A program made the position numbers and the translations under genes. A stretch of DNA of 64,000 bases from contig CM073518.1 of the NCBI GenBank assembly GCA_037074615.1, forward strand, positions 8,122,001 to 8,186,000, given 5' to 3'. Shown one piece after another: positions 46,536 through 58,926 of this stretch; position 1 is the first letter of the stretch, and every line of letters starts with the position of its first letter. Under the pieces are notes generated by a model. That model made no database searches. It worked only from the letters and a program-made list of their open reading frames with translations, and was not told where the DNA came from. This stretch comes from Leucaena leucocephala. Its lineage: Eukaryota > Streptophyta > Magnoliopsida > Fabales > Fabaceae.

Positions 46536-49508
46536 TGTAACATCCTAGAATTTCCCTAGCCGAAAACCCTAAGTTTCTAGCTAAGGAAATGATTAGAGAA
46601 ATGTAAATGGTATGACTGATTAAATAAAGGATCAAATTGTAAAGTTAGAAAGTATTATGGCCAAAAGTCCAAAGTAGACAAAACTTCAGGGACTAAACTG
46701 CAAATATGAAAAAGGTCAAGGGACCTAAATGTGATTTGTGAAAATTTACAAAAACTGTACTTTCAGCCCAAAACAGCCCGGTACGGATTTAAGATATGAA
46801 AATACTAGGAGATAAAGCACAAAATTTCGGGTTGAATGAGAGACATCAGAATTTTGATTTGAGGTCCCGATTAATTGATAAAAATTCGGTAAGTCTAGGA
46901 AAATAACCTGGAATTTTTAGGAGACTGACTGGACTTCAGAATTCTGTGAGATTATGATAGAAGATACTTTGTGAATTATGGGAGATTGTAAAAAAGACCG
47001 CACTTCCAAAAGAGGTCCAGATAATTTTAAATAGAATTTTAAAGGAATTTTAGGAGCTTGTCTACCGGCTCTAAAAATTAGGATTCATTCGTTAAATGAC
47101 CAAATCTAAACTGAAGACCATGAAATTTTACCAGGAGGCTTAGAATAAATTTAGATGGGTTATTATGGGCCAAGTCAAAGTCCAATAGCCAGTATGAGCC
47201 CAAACTAAAATAGGGGCAGAATTGTAATTTCGGGAAATTTCGGGCCGAAAATGGCAGTTTTAAAAAATATTCAGAAAAATCCCAATAAATTCCATAAAAT
47301 GGAAAATGAGGTTCTAAGACATTTTTATAAAGGGGAAATAACAAAAATACCCCTATATGAATTTTTATCGTATTATAGTTTCTTTTAAGATATCCTGGAA
47401 AAATTAAGTATTAGGACTATAAAAAGACCTCAGAAAAATATGAGAAAATGGAGATAAATATTTAAAGGGTCAATAATGATTTTAGATATGTTAGACAGGG
47501 TCAGAGGGTGTTCTAGAAAATATCATGCCATTAAATAATTTATTTTTCTCGAAAATCACCAAAATCGGTACCGGTTAATACCGAAAAATTGAAGAAAAAT
47601 TCTAGAAGCTCCAAGAAGGTCCAAGAAACTCCATGAAGCCTCAAGACTTATTGATTTGGCGCCAAATGGTGAGGGAGAAGGAAAAAGGAGATGACAACTC
47701 AAAAGTTGTCATAATTACAATGAAAAAGGAGGTTAAATTCTAACCCTTGGATCAAGCTTTTAGGAATTGGATCTTAGCCCTTGTTTCCCCTCAATTTTTC
47801 CTATAAATACCCCCTCCAAAGACTTCAATTTCGTGCAGCCCTCTTTACATAGGAGAAACTCTTGTCAATTCAAAACTCAAGCCAAAAACAAAGCTTCTAA
47901 CCTCCCAAAGTTCAAGGATACTAAGGTAAGCATACTTCCAAGCTTTTAATGATTTGTTTGGAAGTTTGATTTATGGTTTTTAAAGGTTGGGAACCATGAA
48001 TTTATAAGGGGAGATGCTGCCCAAATTAGGAAAAGATGAAAGTCATGATAAGGATAGCAAAGACAAGTTGAAAAGGAAAAGATTTAACATGTTCTAGTTC
48101 ATGGAATCAATGGTTTCTTGGAATTGTTCTTGAACTACCTTGCTGTCCAGATTTATGCACTTTGTTCTAGGGTTAAGATATGATGATTTTAAGGCCTCCA
48201 AGGTGTTCAAAATGCAATTTTGTGTAGGGCATAGTAGGTAGACCCTAAGTGGAAGCCTTAAACATCAAAATGGAAATTCTAGAAAACCCTAAGTTGCAAT
48301 TTTCGTTTCTGTCCGTATGGACAGTATAGGAGATGAAGCAATTTCAAAATTTGGATCACACCATTGGATTCCTGAGCCAAAATTATGTAGGATAGGATCC
48401 CAAGAGTTAATGTTAGTGCTTGGGATAAATAAAACCCTAATTGCATTCAAGAAAGGGTAGTTAGGATTTTTAAGTTTGGATTATGTTTGAGAAGTGTAAT
48501 GACATGAAATTGTTGTTCAATAATTAGGATTTGACATTTGTGCACCTAAAGAACTTCAAGTCAACAAGGAAACACAAGGATCTCCAAGAGGTAGCAACAA
48601 CTCTAACTTTATCATTGTCTTGTAATTATTTATTGGTCTTGTTGTTTATGATGTTTGGTTGAGCATGATATTATGTGATGATGTGCAAGCTTGATGGGCT
48701 TGATTATGCGGTAATCTCCTTGCAAAGATGTCATGAAAAATGCATGTTAGAGAATGCCAAAAATATGAGAATGAATGTGTGGCTCCCATATCATATAACA
48801 TGCTTTAAATAATTACATGATGATGTTAAAGTTGTGTTGAATGCTATTGGGATTTCTTTGGAAATCTCACTCTTTTTCATATTAAACCATGGTAGGTGCT
48901 GAGCATTGAAGAGGTAAAGATCTAATTGATGATGTTTGGAGTATGTGTGGTTGTGTTAGATACACTTATATTATGTAAATATGGAACAAAGAGTACTTAA
49001 TGTAAGTTCTGTTAGAAGGCAGTGAGCTTTACAACATATTTTGGATATGGTATTGTATGAATTAAATGTTGAAATTTAGTATGCTTAAATTTGACATCTT
49101 AAGCTTTAAATAGACACCAAGTACGTCCAATTTGGATAAAAAACGAATTTATGGTGAATTTTCAAAGTTAAGAGTTGGATTCTGGAAAACTGGAAAATTA
49201 CCATATGAACAGTGTGTGTTAACAAATTTTTTTGGAACGTTGTAGTTGCGCTTGAACCTATTCATTACTTTTCCCATAAAGAGGTTTTAAATATCTTTCA
49301 GTAGGAATTTGAATCACCTCATTTGGAGTTTTCTAGATTTAAATATGACTTTCCAAAGTTTGGGAAAAATCTGAAAAGTGCTATATGAACAGTCCCCGAG
49401 AGAGATTTTCAACAATTTCAGATCTTTGATTCCAACTTTAATTGATCCTAAAGTGGTTCCAAAGGCTACTAATGGATCATATATGGGTATTAAAGTAAGG
49501 ATGCGACA
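46536..49508 (+). mobile_element. Solo LTR-E (3.0 kb), third nesting level
   Basis: Starts TGTAACATCC and ends GGATGCGACA. Perfect CTAGA duplications lie at 46531-46535 and 49509-49513. TATAAATACCCCCTCC is at 47802-47817 and an imperfect hairpin at 48849-48869. No second LTR or interior, so it is solo. It is related in layout to LTR-C and LTR-D but not obviously the same family. Confidence 0.88.
47802..47817 (+). promoter_or_regulatory. TATA box with C-run in LTR-E
   Basis: TATAAATACCCCCTCC. A short frame after it (about 47767-47949) has no recognisable product. Confidence 0.55.
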
Positions 49509-51901
49509 CTAGATATAAGTGAAAAGTTACAGGACGATGTGTCTTGTGAAGATAGAGGTCAGGGAACTGACAGAGTCTCGAAAGGAGATCTGTAAGAAAA
49601 GTTATTCACATATTAGTGAATTTTGACGGGAGTTCGTGAACGCCAGAAATCCGATTGGAAAATTAAGCAGTAAACAAATTGGAACTGGATAAGCCTAGAT
49701 GATGTCACAAAGAGGCCCATGATGACGCCAAGAGATGCCTAAACCCACGATATCAGTTCATCGGATAATTAAATACCCTTATGTTATAAAATAATTAAAG
49801 AATAAGTAAAGGGTATTTTGGTCATTTGACTAAGGTTATACAGTCAAGAAAGGTTATCTAGATAGTTGACCAGGGACAGGGAATACTCTGGTAAGGTGTG
49901 AAAAGACAATAATGCCCCTAGACTTATTAAAGTAAATAAAGAGGAACCAAGGGTATTTTGGTAATTTGCCAAAGGATGTTTCTTGGGAATTAAGCTATCA
50001 AAGTAGTTGAGCTTGATCAGAGACCCAAGATGACATTCCAAGAGTCCAAAAATGTAGCCCAAGAATTATGTGGGTTAAAGTGGCATTAAAGTAATATTTT
50101 AGCGAGTTTTCAATAGAGTAAAGTTAACCGGTTGAAGTGATAACCGGGAAATTGTTCAGATAAGGCTCTGGACTTATTTGGAAGCCATGAGGTGTCATCA
50201 AAGGCACCCATAAGGTGCCACATGGCATTAATCTAGAGGAAGAAGAAAAAGCTAAAGACGCGTGGCACGATATCAGCCGTTTATTCCGGGATAAGACTCT
50301 GGAATTCTCTGGAAGCGCTGAGTCAGCTAGTGAGGTGTCCCAAGGGCCCCACCATTGCTCCACCTAAGCATGTGAGGTGTCCATGGATGATGTCATTTTG
50401 ATGAGTCATTGAGGATGATGATGTCATCGCGATAATGCAGGCGAAACTTCTTGAGGAAGCTAAGCGATCTGAGCCGTCCATCGAGATTTGATCTGGACCA
50501 TTCAATCCACTTCCCTTCACCTATAAATAAAGCTCCACCCCCTCCCATTCAAGGCATCCCACATCAAGAAGAAGAGAAAGGAAGAGAAAGAGGGAGAAAG
50601 AGAGAAAGAGAGGAAGAGAAAGAAGGAGTTCTGGCTGAGCTAGGAGCAATCCAAGGAGCTTAGGGACTCGGCGAGCTTAGGAATAGGGTAAGTAATTTAT
50701 TTTATTCCTTGCTCTAATAAATTAGATGATTGTTCTTATAAATTTAATAGTTAGAATAGAGAAATATCTCTCTCTATAAGGTTAGCCGTGGATAGAAAGA
50801 AAGCTAGGGGATTGTTAGAATAGGGGTATTAACTCAAGATAAGCTTGAGTTAAGTGGAATTATGCTAGATATGATAATAATAAGAATATTATTATGCTAT
50901 ATATAGGCTCTGACCTCTATAAAGGAGGGATCTCAGAGCAAAGGCTAAGGCTAAAGGAAGGGCTACACACTAGGTAGTGAACTTACCTACTTGTATGCTT
51001 ATGTTGCTTGGATGTTTTATGTGATGTTTACTTACTTTGATGATGTGAAGCATGTATAATTAAATGATGCTCTGTTTCTTTTTATGCTATAGCCATATGT
51101 TATAATTAAGGGACATGAAGTATGTAAGTTATCATTATGCAAGCATGATCATTAAAGTACACACATAGTAACATCAAGCATATAGTTGCATACATTGTAT
51201 GGTTTCCGTTTGCTACTGAGATTTCCCCCGAAATCTCACCCCTTCAATATCAATCCAATTACAGCAAGTCTTCTCAAGATGGAGGAGATGAGGATTCATG
51301 AAGAGAAGTTAAGAATTATTTAGCATGATTGATATGTGATTGATGTATGTTATGCGTATGTATGTAAAGTTAGTTGCTAGAATTTGCCAGCATGAATGTA
51401 ACCCGTGGTGAGGTAGTAATGTTTAATCTATAATTAAAAATAGTAAATAGTTGAATAAATGTATGATATTTTTATAGTAAATAGTAGATATACCGAGCTT
51501 CGATTTGATATATAGAATTCCTTATTTGAATGTCTACACATGGAGATATGATTTTTCAAAGTGGGACCAAAATGCTGGATTCAGGGGGAAAATGATGGAT
51601 GAACAGTAAAATTATAGCATTGACTGATGTTGACTTGGTCAATGCGTGGTCAACGAGTTATTTTTCCTTGAAAGATGATTAAGTTAGCTTCATTTAGAAA
51701 TTTGAACCACTTTGTTTTGATTTTTTTTAAATTGGTTATGGTTTTTCGAAGTCAGGTCACTCGTCTGGAATTTAGACAGTGAACAGTAATCGATAGAGTA
51801 AAACTCAAGATTGGAAAATTTGACTTCAATGACCTTAAAAGTGGTTCCAGATGCTACCAAATGGTCCCTAGGACGTAAGAATGTAAGGATGTGACATAGA
51901 C

Positions 51902-52400
51902 CAACCATAGCTTGGTGCAACACTTGAGGAAACTTCTAAAGGCAGCTTGGTTAGTCTGAATAAATTGGATAAATATAGCCTCCGTGAATCTATAAAGGGG
52001 AGTTCTTCTTAATTTTCTGATTCCCCTCATCTTATTTCTTCTATTGTTCAACTCCCTAAATTAGAACTGAAACATCTACCAACTAATCTTAAGTATGCTT
52101 ACCTTAAACTTAATTCAAAAATACCTATTATTATTTCTAGCTCTTTAACTGTTGGTGAAGAATCTAGGTTACTAATTGTACTTAGTAAGAATAGGGAAGC
52201 GTTGGGTTGGCAATTTGCTAACATAAAAGGAATAGATGCTACTGTTTATACCTATAGGATCTTATTGACTAAGGATTCTAAGCCTATTAAACAACCCCAA
52301 AGGAGATTAAACCCATTGATCTCTGATGTTATGAGTAAAGAGATTAGTAAACCATTGAAAGCAGGGATCATCTATGCTATATCTGATAGCGAATGGGTAT
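51902..52400 (+). pseudogene. Athila-like RT, N-terminal part
   Basis: The pre-RT and RT start are clear: LKHLPTNLKYAYL, IIISSSLT, REALGWQFANIKGID, then PQRRLNP and AGIIYAISDSEWV. These are the conserved opening motifs of Athila RT. The frame stays open over 52202-52400. A solo LTR inserts immediately after the SEWV codons. Confidence 0.88.
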
Positions 52401-54005
52401 TGATAAACTCATATTTGTACTAATTTTTAATATATTAAAAGAGAGTTTATTATTGATTCTTATCCATATTTACTACTATATTGAGCAAATTAGTTAACAA
52501 TATGAAATTGGACAAGTGGGAATTTAAATGATGTGATTTTAGTGCTTAATTGGATAAATAATCTATTTAAGTGTCCATTTCAGGTCAACACAGCAATCAA
52601 TCAACAAAATAGAGCATCCATGTGGAATTCAGTCGCGACCTTATGTACTCAAAGTTGGGACCATACGTTCGAGCAACAAAGAAGTGTATTCTCTATAAAT
52701 ATTAGTCGTGACCTGATGTACCTACCATCGCGACCAAACTTCAATGCAGAGATCAATCAACAAATGACAAAAGGGGCAACTGGACAGAAGGTGATTTTAG
52801 CATGTGATAAAATAACTGGACTTAACAGACTGCAAACAAGAGCTGATAACAAATTACATGTGGGAGATCATGCATATGCTAGCACATAAGGAGCACTATT
52901 TACGTATTTGGGACTGTTCACATATCAGCATACTCCATCTGAACAGAGTGAGCAAGTTGTTAACAGCAAGTGGGGAGTATGTGCTGTAAACAGAATACCA
53001 GATCATGTGCTGACAATTAAAGATTAAGGACATTTGGATAGCTCCATTGATTCACTCATACATTTTAGACTTCTCCTATATATCACATCATACGCACATC
53101 ATCCAAAATTCATTCTAATATCCCATACATTCAACACCTGGACTTGACACTTCATACAGAGCTCTCTCACCATTCACACGTTCCATCCATCATTCCATCT
53201 CATCTCACACACACATCTCTCTCTTTCTCCATCTCCATTTCTCTTCTGCAACTTTCCTCTGTTCTAGTTAATAGAACCAGAGGAAAGTTCTGTAATTCAT
53301 TTTCATCTTCTCCTTTCATTTCCACATGACTACTGCTACTATACGGATAGTTGCTGCTGGAGTTCAGATAGCAATGCAAGGCTGAGCGGCTATGCTTCCT
53401 TGGAGATGACGCCAAACCAGAGTCTTTCGAGCTTAACAGGGAGTTTATTGAGTCTTCAAGTCAGATTTAACTGTATATAGTTGATGTATTTACTTCTAGT
53501 TTATTGATTCAATTAGAGTAATAGATGACATGGAGTTAGGGAACTGAGTTGGATTCCTTCTTTCTACAGTAATGATCCTTTGATTAATATTCATATTCTA
53601 TTATCTCTAAGTTGAACGATTCCTATTCTCTATGATGTTTGTGAGTTGTGGCTTTGATTGAGATTTAGCTAGCGAGTTGTTAGCTAACATATTCTAATTC
53701 AACTGATTAACTCTTGATATTCTGTGGATAATGAAGGTAAGGCAATCTCCAAGGGAACACACTTGTCATCATTCATTCATCTCACCATCATAAACACAAA
53801 TCATAAACAATAGCATAGAATTTATATTCAGTTTTAGTTCAAACAGTTCAATACACAACTCATCTGCTTAATTTGTTAAATTGTGGCTCAATAGATTAAT
53901 TAGGAACTCTAACATCCAGTAGCTCCTTGTGATCTGACCTAGGTTAGCCTCCACTTTACTATTGGTTAGCTTAGTTTTGTTTGATAATTAAAATGACAGT
54001 TATCA
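52401..54005 (+). mobile_element. Solo Athila-type LTR (LTR-G, 1.6 kb)
   Basis: Ends are TGATAA...TTATCA, a perfect 6-bp terminal inverted repeat. Perfect GGTAT duplications lie at 52396-52400 and 54006-54010. Homologous, in reverse, to 61379-62837. It carries octamer units at 52632, 52654, 52705 and 52727 (intervals 22, 51, 22) and a CT-rich tract near 53215-53250. An open frame of 118 codons at 52533-52889 has no known counterpart. Confidence 0.9.
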
Positions 54006-55480
54006 GGTATCTCTAGTTCAAATGGTACCTAAAAAGAGTGTAACCACTATGGTAAAAAAAGAGAATAATGAGCTAATACCAACTAGGGTGTAGCATTCAT
54101 GAAGAGTCTGTATAGATTATAGGAAATTGAATGATTCTACTAGGAAAAAACATTTTCCCTACCCTTTATTGATCAGATACTTGAGAAGTTAGGGGAAGAG
54201 TCATTACTGTTTCCTAGATAGATATTCAGGTTATTTTCATATTCCAATAGACCCTAGGGACCATGATAAGACTATATTTACATGTCCCTTTGGTATATAT
54301 GCCTATAAAAGAAAGTCGTTTGGTTTGTGCAATGCTCCTGGAATGTTCCAACATTGTATGCTTTCTATATTTGCTGATTTCATTGAAAAATACATGGACA
54401 TGTTCATGGATGATTCTACTGTGTATGGTGATTCATTTGATCATTTTTTGATAGTCTAGATTAAGTTCTTGCTAGATGCATAAAGAAGAAACTGGTTTTA
54501 AACTTTGAAAAGTGCCATTTCATGGTTAACTATGGATAGTGCTTAGTCATCTCATATCTTGCAAAGAAATTTAAGTAGATAAAACAAAGATTGAAGTAAT
54601 CTCCTCTCTGCCCTACCCCACTACTTTGAAAGAGTTACAATCCTTTTCGGGGCACGTTAGTTTTTATAAGAGATTCATTAAATATTTTAGGAAGATTGCT
54701 TTACCACTTGCTAGACTCCTCCAAAAGGATATAGATTTTGTTTTTCTAACGAATGCAAAGAGGCTTTTAAAAATTTGAAGAGTAGGTTTATTTCTCCACC
54801 TATTCTTACTTCACCAAATTGGGACCTCCTTGTTGAACTTTCATGTATGCTTCCAATTTTGTTGTGGGAGCCATGTTAGGTCAAAAAGAGGGTAACTTGT
54901 CTAAGGTGATTACTTAGGCCTCTAAGACACTTGATGCTGCACAAATTAACTACACTTCAACTAAAAAAGAACTATATATTTACAATTGTAATAGCTTCAG
55001 ACAAGTTTCGAGCATATCTTATAAATTCTAAAGTGATTGTTTACACAGATCATGCAGCAATTAAGTATTATTCCATAAGCCTCAATCTAAACCCAGGCTC
55101 TTATGATGAGTGCTACTGCTTTAAGAGTTCTATATCAAAGGAAGAATCCTGCTAGAAATGTGAACGATGTTGTAGATCAATCTAAGTTGACTGTTATTAG
55201 AGACAAGGGAGTACTTAGTTCTAAGATTATTTGTGATTATTTCCTTAATCAATCTCTATGTGTTGTGTCTATTGTAGAGCTTTCGTATGTTCACTTGGTG
55301 AATTTACTTAAACTGGCCTAATCCCTTCTCATTTGACTAAATTTCAGGCATAAAAACTCTATGAGGAAGCCACACTGCCTCCATGAGGCCATTCTCTCTC
55401 ACTTTTTACATGCCTTTATAGCCTGTGATATAATGTTGCATGTTTAATCATATAATGTCAATTTTTTTGTGTGGGGGAGA
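54006..55480 (+). pseudogene. Athila-like RT C-terminal part, RNase H and integrase remnant
   Basis: RT resumes as SLVQMVPKK, then RVCIDYRKLN, DRYSGYFHIPIDP, FGLCNAPGMFQ and the catalytic FMDD (about 54403-54414). RNase H follows: SKTLDAAQINYTSTKKEL, DKFRAYLINSKVIVYTDHAA, then a degraded end (VVDQSKLT). A few residues of the integrase zinc-binding region can be traced to about 55370, after which similarity stops: the catalytic core is absent, so the element had lost integration ability. Several frameshifts and stops. Confidence 0.85.
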
Positions 55481-57072
55481 GGTTAATGTGTGACTTTCTA
55501 TTACATTGCCAAAATTGTTTCAAAAAATCCAATCTTCCATTACAAAATCTTTGGTTTTTGATCTGTTGAGTGATGAATTGCTGAAAATTGGATTTTAATT
55601 TTAACTTTTTTGATTCTTGCTAAAATGGTTTAGTGTTAAATTTTCTTAGGCTTTACAAATTTTTGCTTGGTATTTTATATATTCATTGGTTGCGACTAAA
55701 GTTGTGATTAGTAGCGACAAAAGATGGATTTTTGAACAGATTAGACTTACTGTGTTGTTTGGACGTGACTAAATGTACCTTTGGCTGTGACTAAATTATT
55801 TGAAGAGTGATCTGTGTTTCCTGTGATTCTTCATCGCGACTAAATAAATGTTTGGTCACGATGAAAGTTCTCAAGGTTCAAAGGTGTGCTTACTGTGTAA
55901 TTTGGTCGCAACCTGCATTATTTTTTGTCGCAGCTAATGATCTCATTTTTAAAATATCCATCTTCTTTCTTTTTGCTTTATGCAATGCTGTATACAAGGA
56001 CTTTTTGAACTACCATGGTGCTTTATGCAAGTAAATCATTACTCTATTATTTTAACCTTTTTGCATCAATAGTTTTCTGAAAGCCAGTCCCATGCTTGAG
56101 TTCTTAAAAATCTTTGAAATTGAAGTAGAATCACCTAAGTTTTCTTTGGTAATCTTGGAATTCATGCATGATCTTGAGTGATTGCTTAGATTTCTTTGGT
56201 TATTCATGTGGTTTGCATTCTCTAGAACTTGTCTTAGCTCTAAGTAAAAAATTATTTGCTTATTTATGTTGTTGAATATGATGGAGCCATTCATTTTTGC
56301 ACCATTTAGTCCAAATACAAGCCATAAATACTAATCCATTGTTCACCCCTATTGGGCCTTCATCTCTTTCATTTCATACGTTTTTCATCCATTGTTCATT
56401 CGAGTGTCTATGTTACATCATCAATTAATTTCATCTTTTTATTCGATACCATATGACCTTCATGGAAATTATGGGAAGTACTACATGTACCTAATTTTGA
56501 AAAAATGAAAATAAAAGAAAAGAAAGAAACAAAAAGGAGTTGAATAAAGTTTTAGTGATAACAATGAGCTATAACAAGAGAATAAAGTTGAACTAAGTAC
56601 TTCATAGGGATAGAAGGTTAAGGCTACATTCGAGATTCTTTAGATGAAAATTGACTTACATTATCTTTAACTATGACACTCTATTACAGTGCATTTCCAT
56701 TTTATTTAACCTTTCCATCATTACAACCCTAAAAGTGCTCTTGATTCTTCATATAAATGTTGTATAGTAGAGGAAATTTAGAGCTACTATAAACCTATAG
56801 TAAGTGTTTGCCACTTGAATTTGAGTGAAAGAACCCTAACAATGACAGGTTAGTGAGCTAAACACTTGATTCCCATAAAGAATATATTGTTCTCATGAAT
56901 TTAAAGTCAATTGCACCAGGTAGTTTAATACTTGGCATGGTTCATGTTATCATTTTTGTATTCCCAAAGGATGATTGATTAATTGTTTCAAAGGATCATT
57001 GTTGAGCATGTTGTTCTCTGCAATTTTGCCAGTGTTTTCCTATAAGTGATTTAATTCTTTGTCTAGGATCAA
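55481..57072 (+). mobile_element. Athila 3' untranslated region with octamer units
   Basis: About 1.6 kb without recognisable protein. Decayed octamers start at 55689, 55711, 55762, 55784, 55833, 55855, 55905 and 55927 (intervals 22, 51, 22, 49, 22, 50, 22). 56500-56550 is A/G-rich. An envelope-like ORF, present in some Athila elements, is not visible. Confidence 0.7.
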
Positions 57073-57084
57073 GTGTGGGGGAAT
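57073..57084 (+). other. Athila polypurine tract
   Basis: GTGTGGGGGAAT immediately before the 3' LTR start; the usual Athila form. Confidence 0.85.
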
Positions 57085-58628
57085 TGATAAGACACAAATT
57101 CTATATGATTTCTTTGGTATTTTCAAGGGTTTTGTGACACTTTTGTCCTCATTTTATGTATGCAAATGTACTTTTTGTGATGATATTTGATTTTTGCATG
57201 GCATTGTACTTATTTAAGGGTAAAACGGTCAATTATCTCATCTAAACTATAAATTCTTTAATCTTTAATTTGTTTGACTTTTACAAGGAGATTAGCCTTT
57301 GTTTGCAGGCATTTGGAGGAGAATCAAAGATCCAAAGAGGAGCAGAGAAAGAGTCACAAGACAAAGAGACCAAAAATGAAAATAACCAGCCACTTCTTAG
57401 TCGCGACCTGATTGTCCACTAATTGTGACTTACATGCTTCTAGGAAGTTACTGTGTTCACTGGACATGACCAAAAACATAGGTCTAGATGTGACAAAAAG
57501 AGACATTAAGTGAAGCTATGCATTTTTTATTAGGTTACTCTGCAATTAAGGAAGGGAGATCAGCAGCCACGAGGGTTGAACTTGATTTTTGCCATATTTG
57601 GTTAAGAACAGCCTCATCATATTCTCTCAACTTCTCTCATCAACATTCAATGAAATCCTTTATTTTTCTATATTTTTCCACCATTATTTCTCCATTTCTA
57701 CACCTATTAAATCACTCTCACCATCTTTTTCTCTGAATTTCCATAATCTTTTTCTGCATTTCTCATGGCTGTAGCTTCGCATAGTGATTGCTGCATGATC
57801 AGAGTTATGAAAGGCTAGATCTTTTAGCCACTTGTGATGGACAACACAACTTGATCTCAAGAACTAAATGGGAGAGTTATTCTACTCGAATATGATGAGC
57901 TTGTTTATATTTTGGGATTTCTATATTTAGGGATTTCCATTATGTGTATGAGAATTGAATATCGATTGATTATTCCTCAGTTTAGACATTTATAATTGAT
58001 TTGGATAATGTGATTAATGATTTTTAATATATATATATTTCAGTGATAATTTCTGGTTTATTGGATGATTATTCGAGAATGTTAGGAATTAATTCAATTT
58101 ATTAGGGTATTAGGCTATTGATTGAGTATCAATTAAGAGTATTTGCATCATCTAATTCAATTTACAAACTAAGTAATTTTCAACAGTGCATTAAGAGGTA
58201 TTCAAGTCAACTTTGATTAAAGTTGTTTCAAACTCATTAATGTATTGGACTAGATCGATTGATTGAGGTTTTATCTAAAACTTAGTGCTTTCATAATTTC
58301 CATTTCAAATCAAGAGTGAGGATAGCTACGTTTTCATCATCAAGAGTCTCTTCTATAATATTTCTTCCACAATCCAAAACATTCTCTCATTAATCAAAAT
58401 ACCAAAAACATTTACTTTCACTGTACCATTATTTTTATTGCACTAAAGTTTGATCAAACAAAAAACCCCATGTTTTTACTCAAGTTTTCAATGTTATCGT
58501 TCACCAATTCGCTAGGATTCCAATATAAGGGCTCCATGAGAAGAACTATAGGGTTGTGCCTTATGATACATTATTGGGTGCAATCTTTATTTTGAAAAGC
58601 CTGGATGACAACAATCTAGGACATTTCA
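57085..58628 (+). mobile_element. Athila 3' LTR (LTR-B)
   Basis: Begins TGATAAGACAC and ends GGACATTTCA, followed by AACAT. It is collinear with 23584-25082 with many substitutions and indels, so this is an old insertion. Octamer variants lie at 57400, 57422, 57463 and 57487. Confidence 0.88.
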
Positions 58629-58633
58629 AACAT

Positions 58634-58926
58634 ATATTTGTGTGTGTGGGTGACGTTATAACATGTTGGATATTCTAGATTTAAAAAAATGAGGGTTGTT
58701 TGAATTATTGTAGTAGTAGGAGCTATCAAGTAATTAGAAAAGGAATTGTTGGAGATTGTGCTCTAAGCCAATCAATTGGATGTAGATATTATAATTTATT
58801 TAATAAAAGGAGTTTTATTAAATAAATATTTATTATATTGTTTTACATGTTTATTTTACAATAAATATCCATGAATAATTGAGGAATTATTCTAAATGTC
58901 CCTAGTTGATTATTATTGTGGGAACA
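58634..58926. other. Flank of Athila element with a copia LTR scrap
   Basis: 58634-58746 shows no landmark. 58747-58926 begins TGTTGGAGATTGTGCTC and continues with CCTAGTTGATTATTATTGTG, which looks like the 5' end of a copia LTR, different from LTR-F, broken by the next element. Confidence 0.45.

Larger units (their letters stand above)
46013..51896 (+). mobile_element. Solo LTR (LTR-D' family), split by LTR-E
   Basis: Parts 46013-46535 and 49514-51896 make a 2.9-kb LTR (TGTCATATCCC...GGATGTGACA). TAGGC (46008-46012) and TAGAC (51897-51901) are the duplication with one change. TATAAATA is at 50522, a purine-rich leader at 50560-50660 and a strong hairpin at 51217-51239. Its 3' part resembles LTR-D. 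The Athila pol reads on after 51902. The ORFs of 60-80 codons in it have no recognisable product. Confidence 0.85.
23584..58628 (+). mobile_element. Athila-like Ty3/gypsy retrotransposon, enlarged by nested insertions
   Basis: 5' LTR 23584-25082, tRNA-Asp primer site, degenerate gag, protease, RT and RNase H, polypurine tract and 3' LTR 57085-58628. AATAT (23579-23583) and AACAT (58629-58633) are the target duplication with one difference. The Asp-tRNA primer site, DLGA protease motif and RT sequence all indicate the Athila clade. Six later insertions account for about 23 kb of its span. Frequent stops and diverged LTRs show it is the oldest recognisable element here. Most of the integrase is gone. 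Confidence 0.9.

Noticed and set aside
52533..52889. 118-codon frame in solo LTR-G
   Set aside because: Lies wholly inside an LTR with clean target duplications and is not kept in the reverse copy at 61379-62837.
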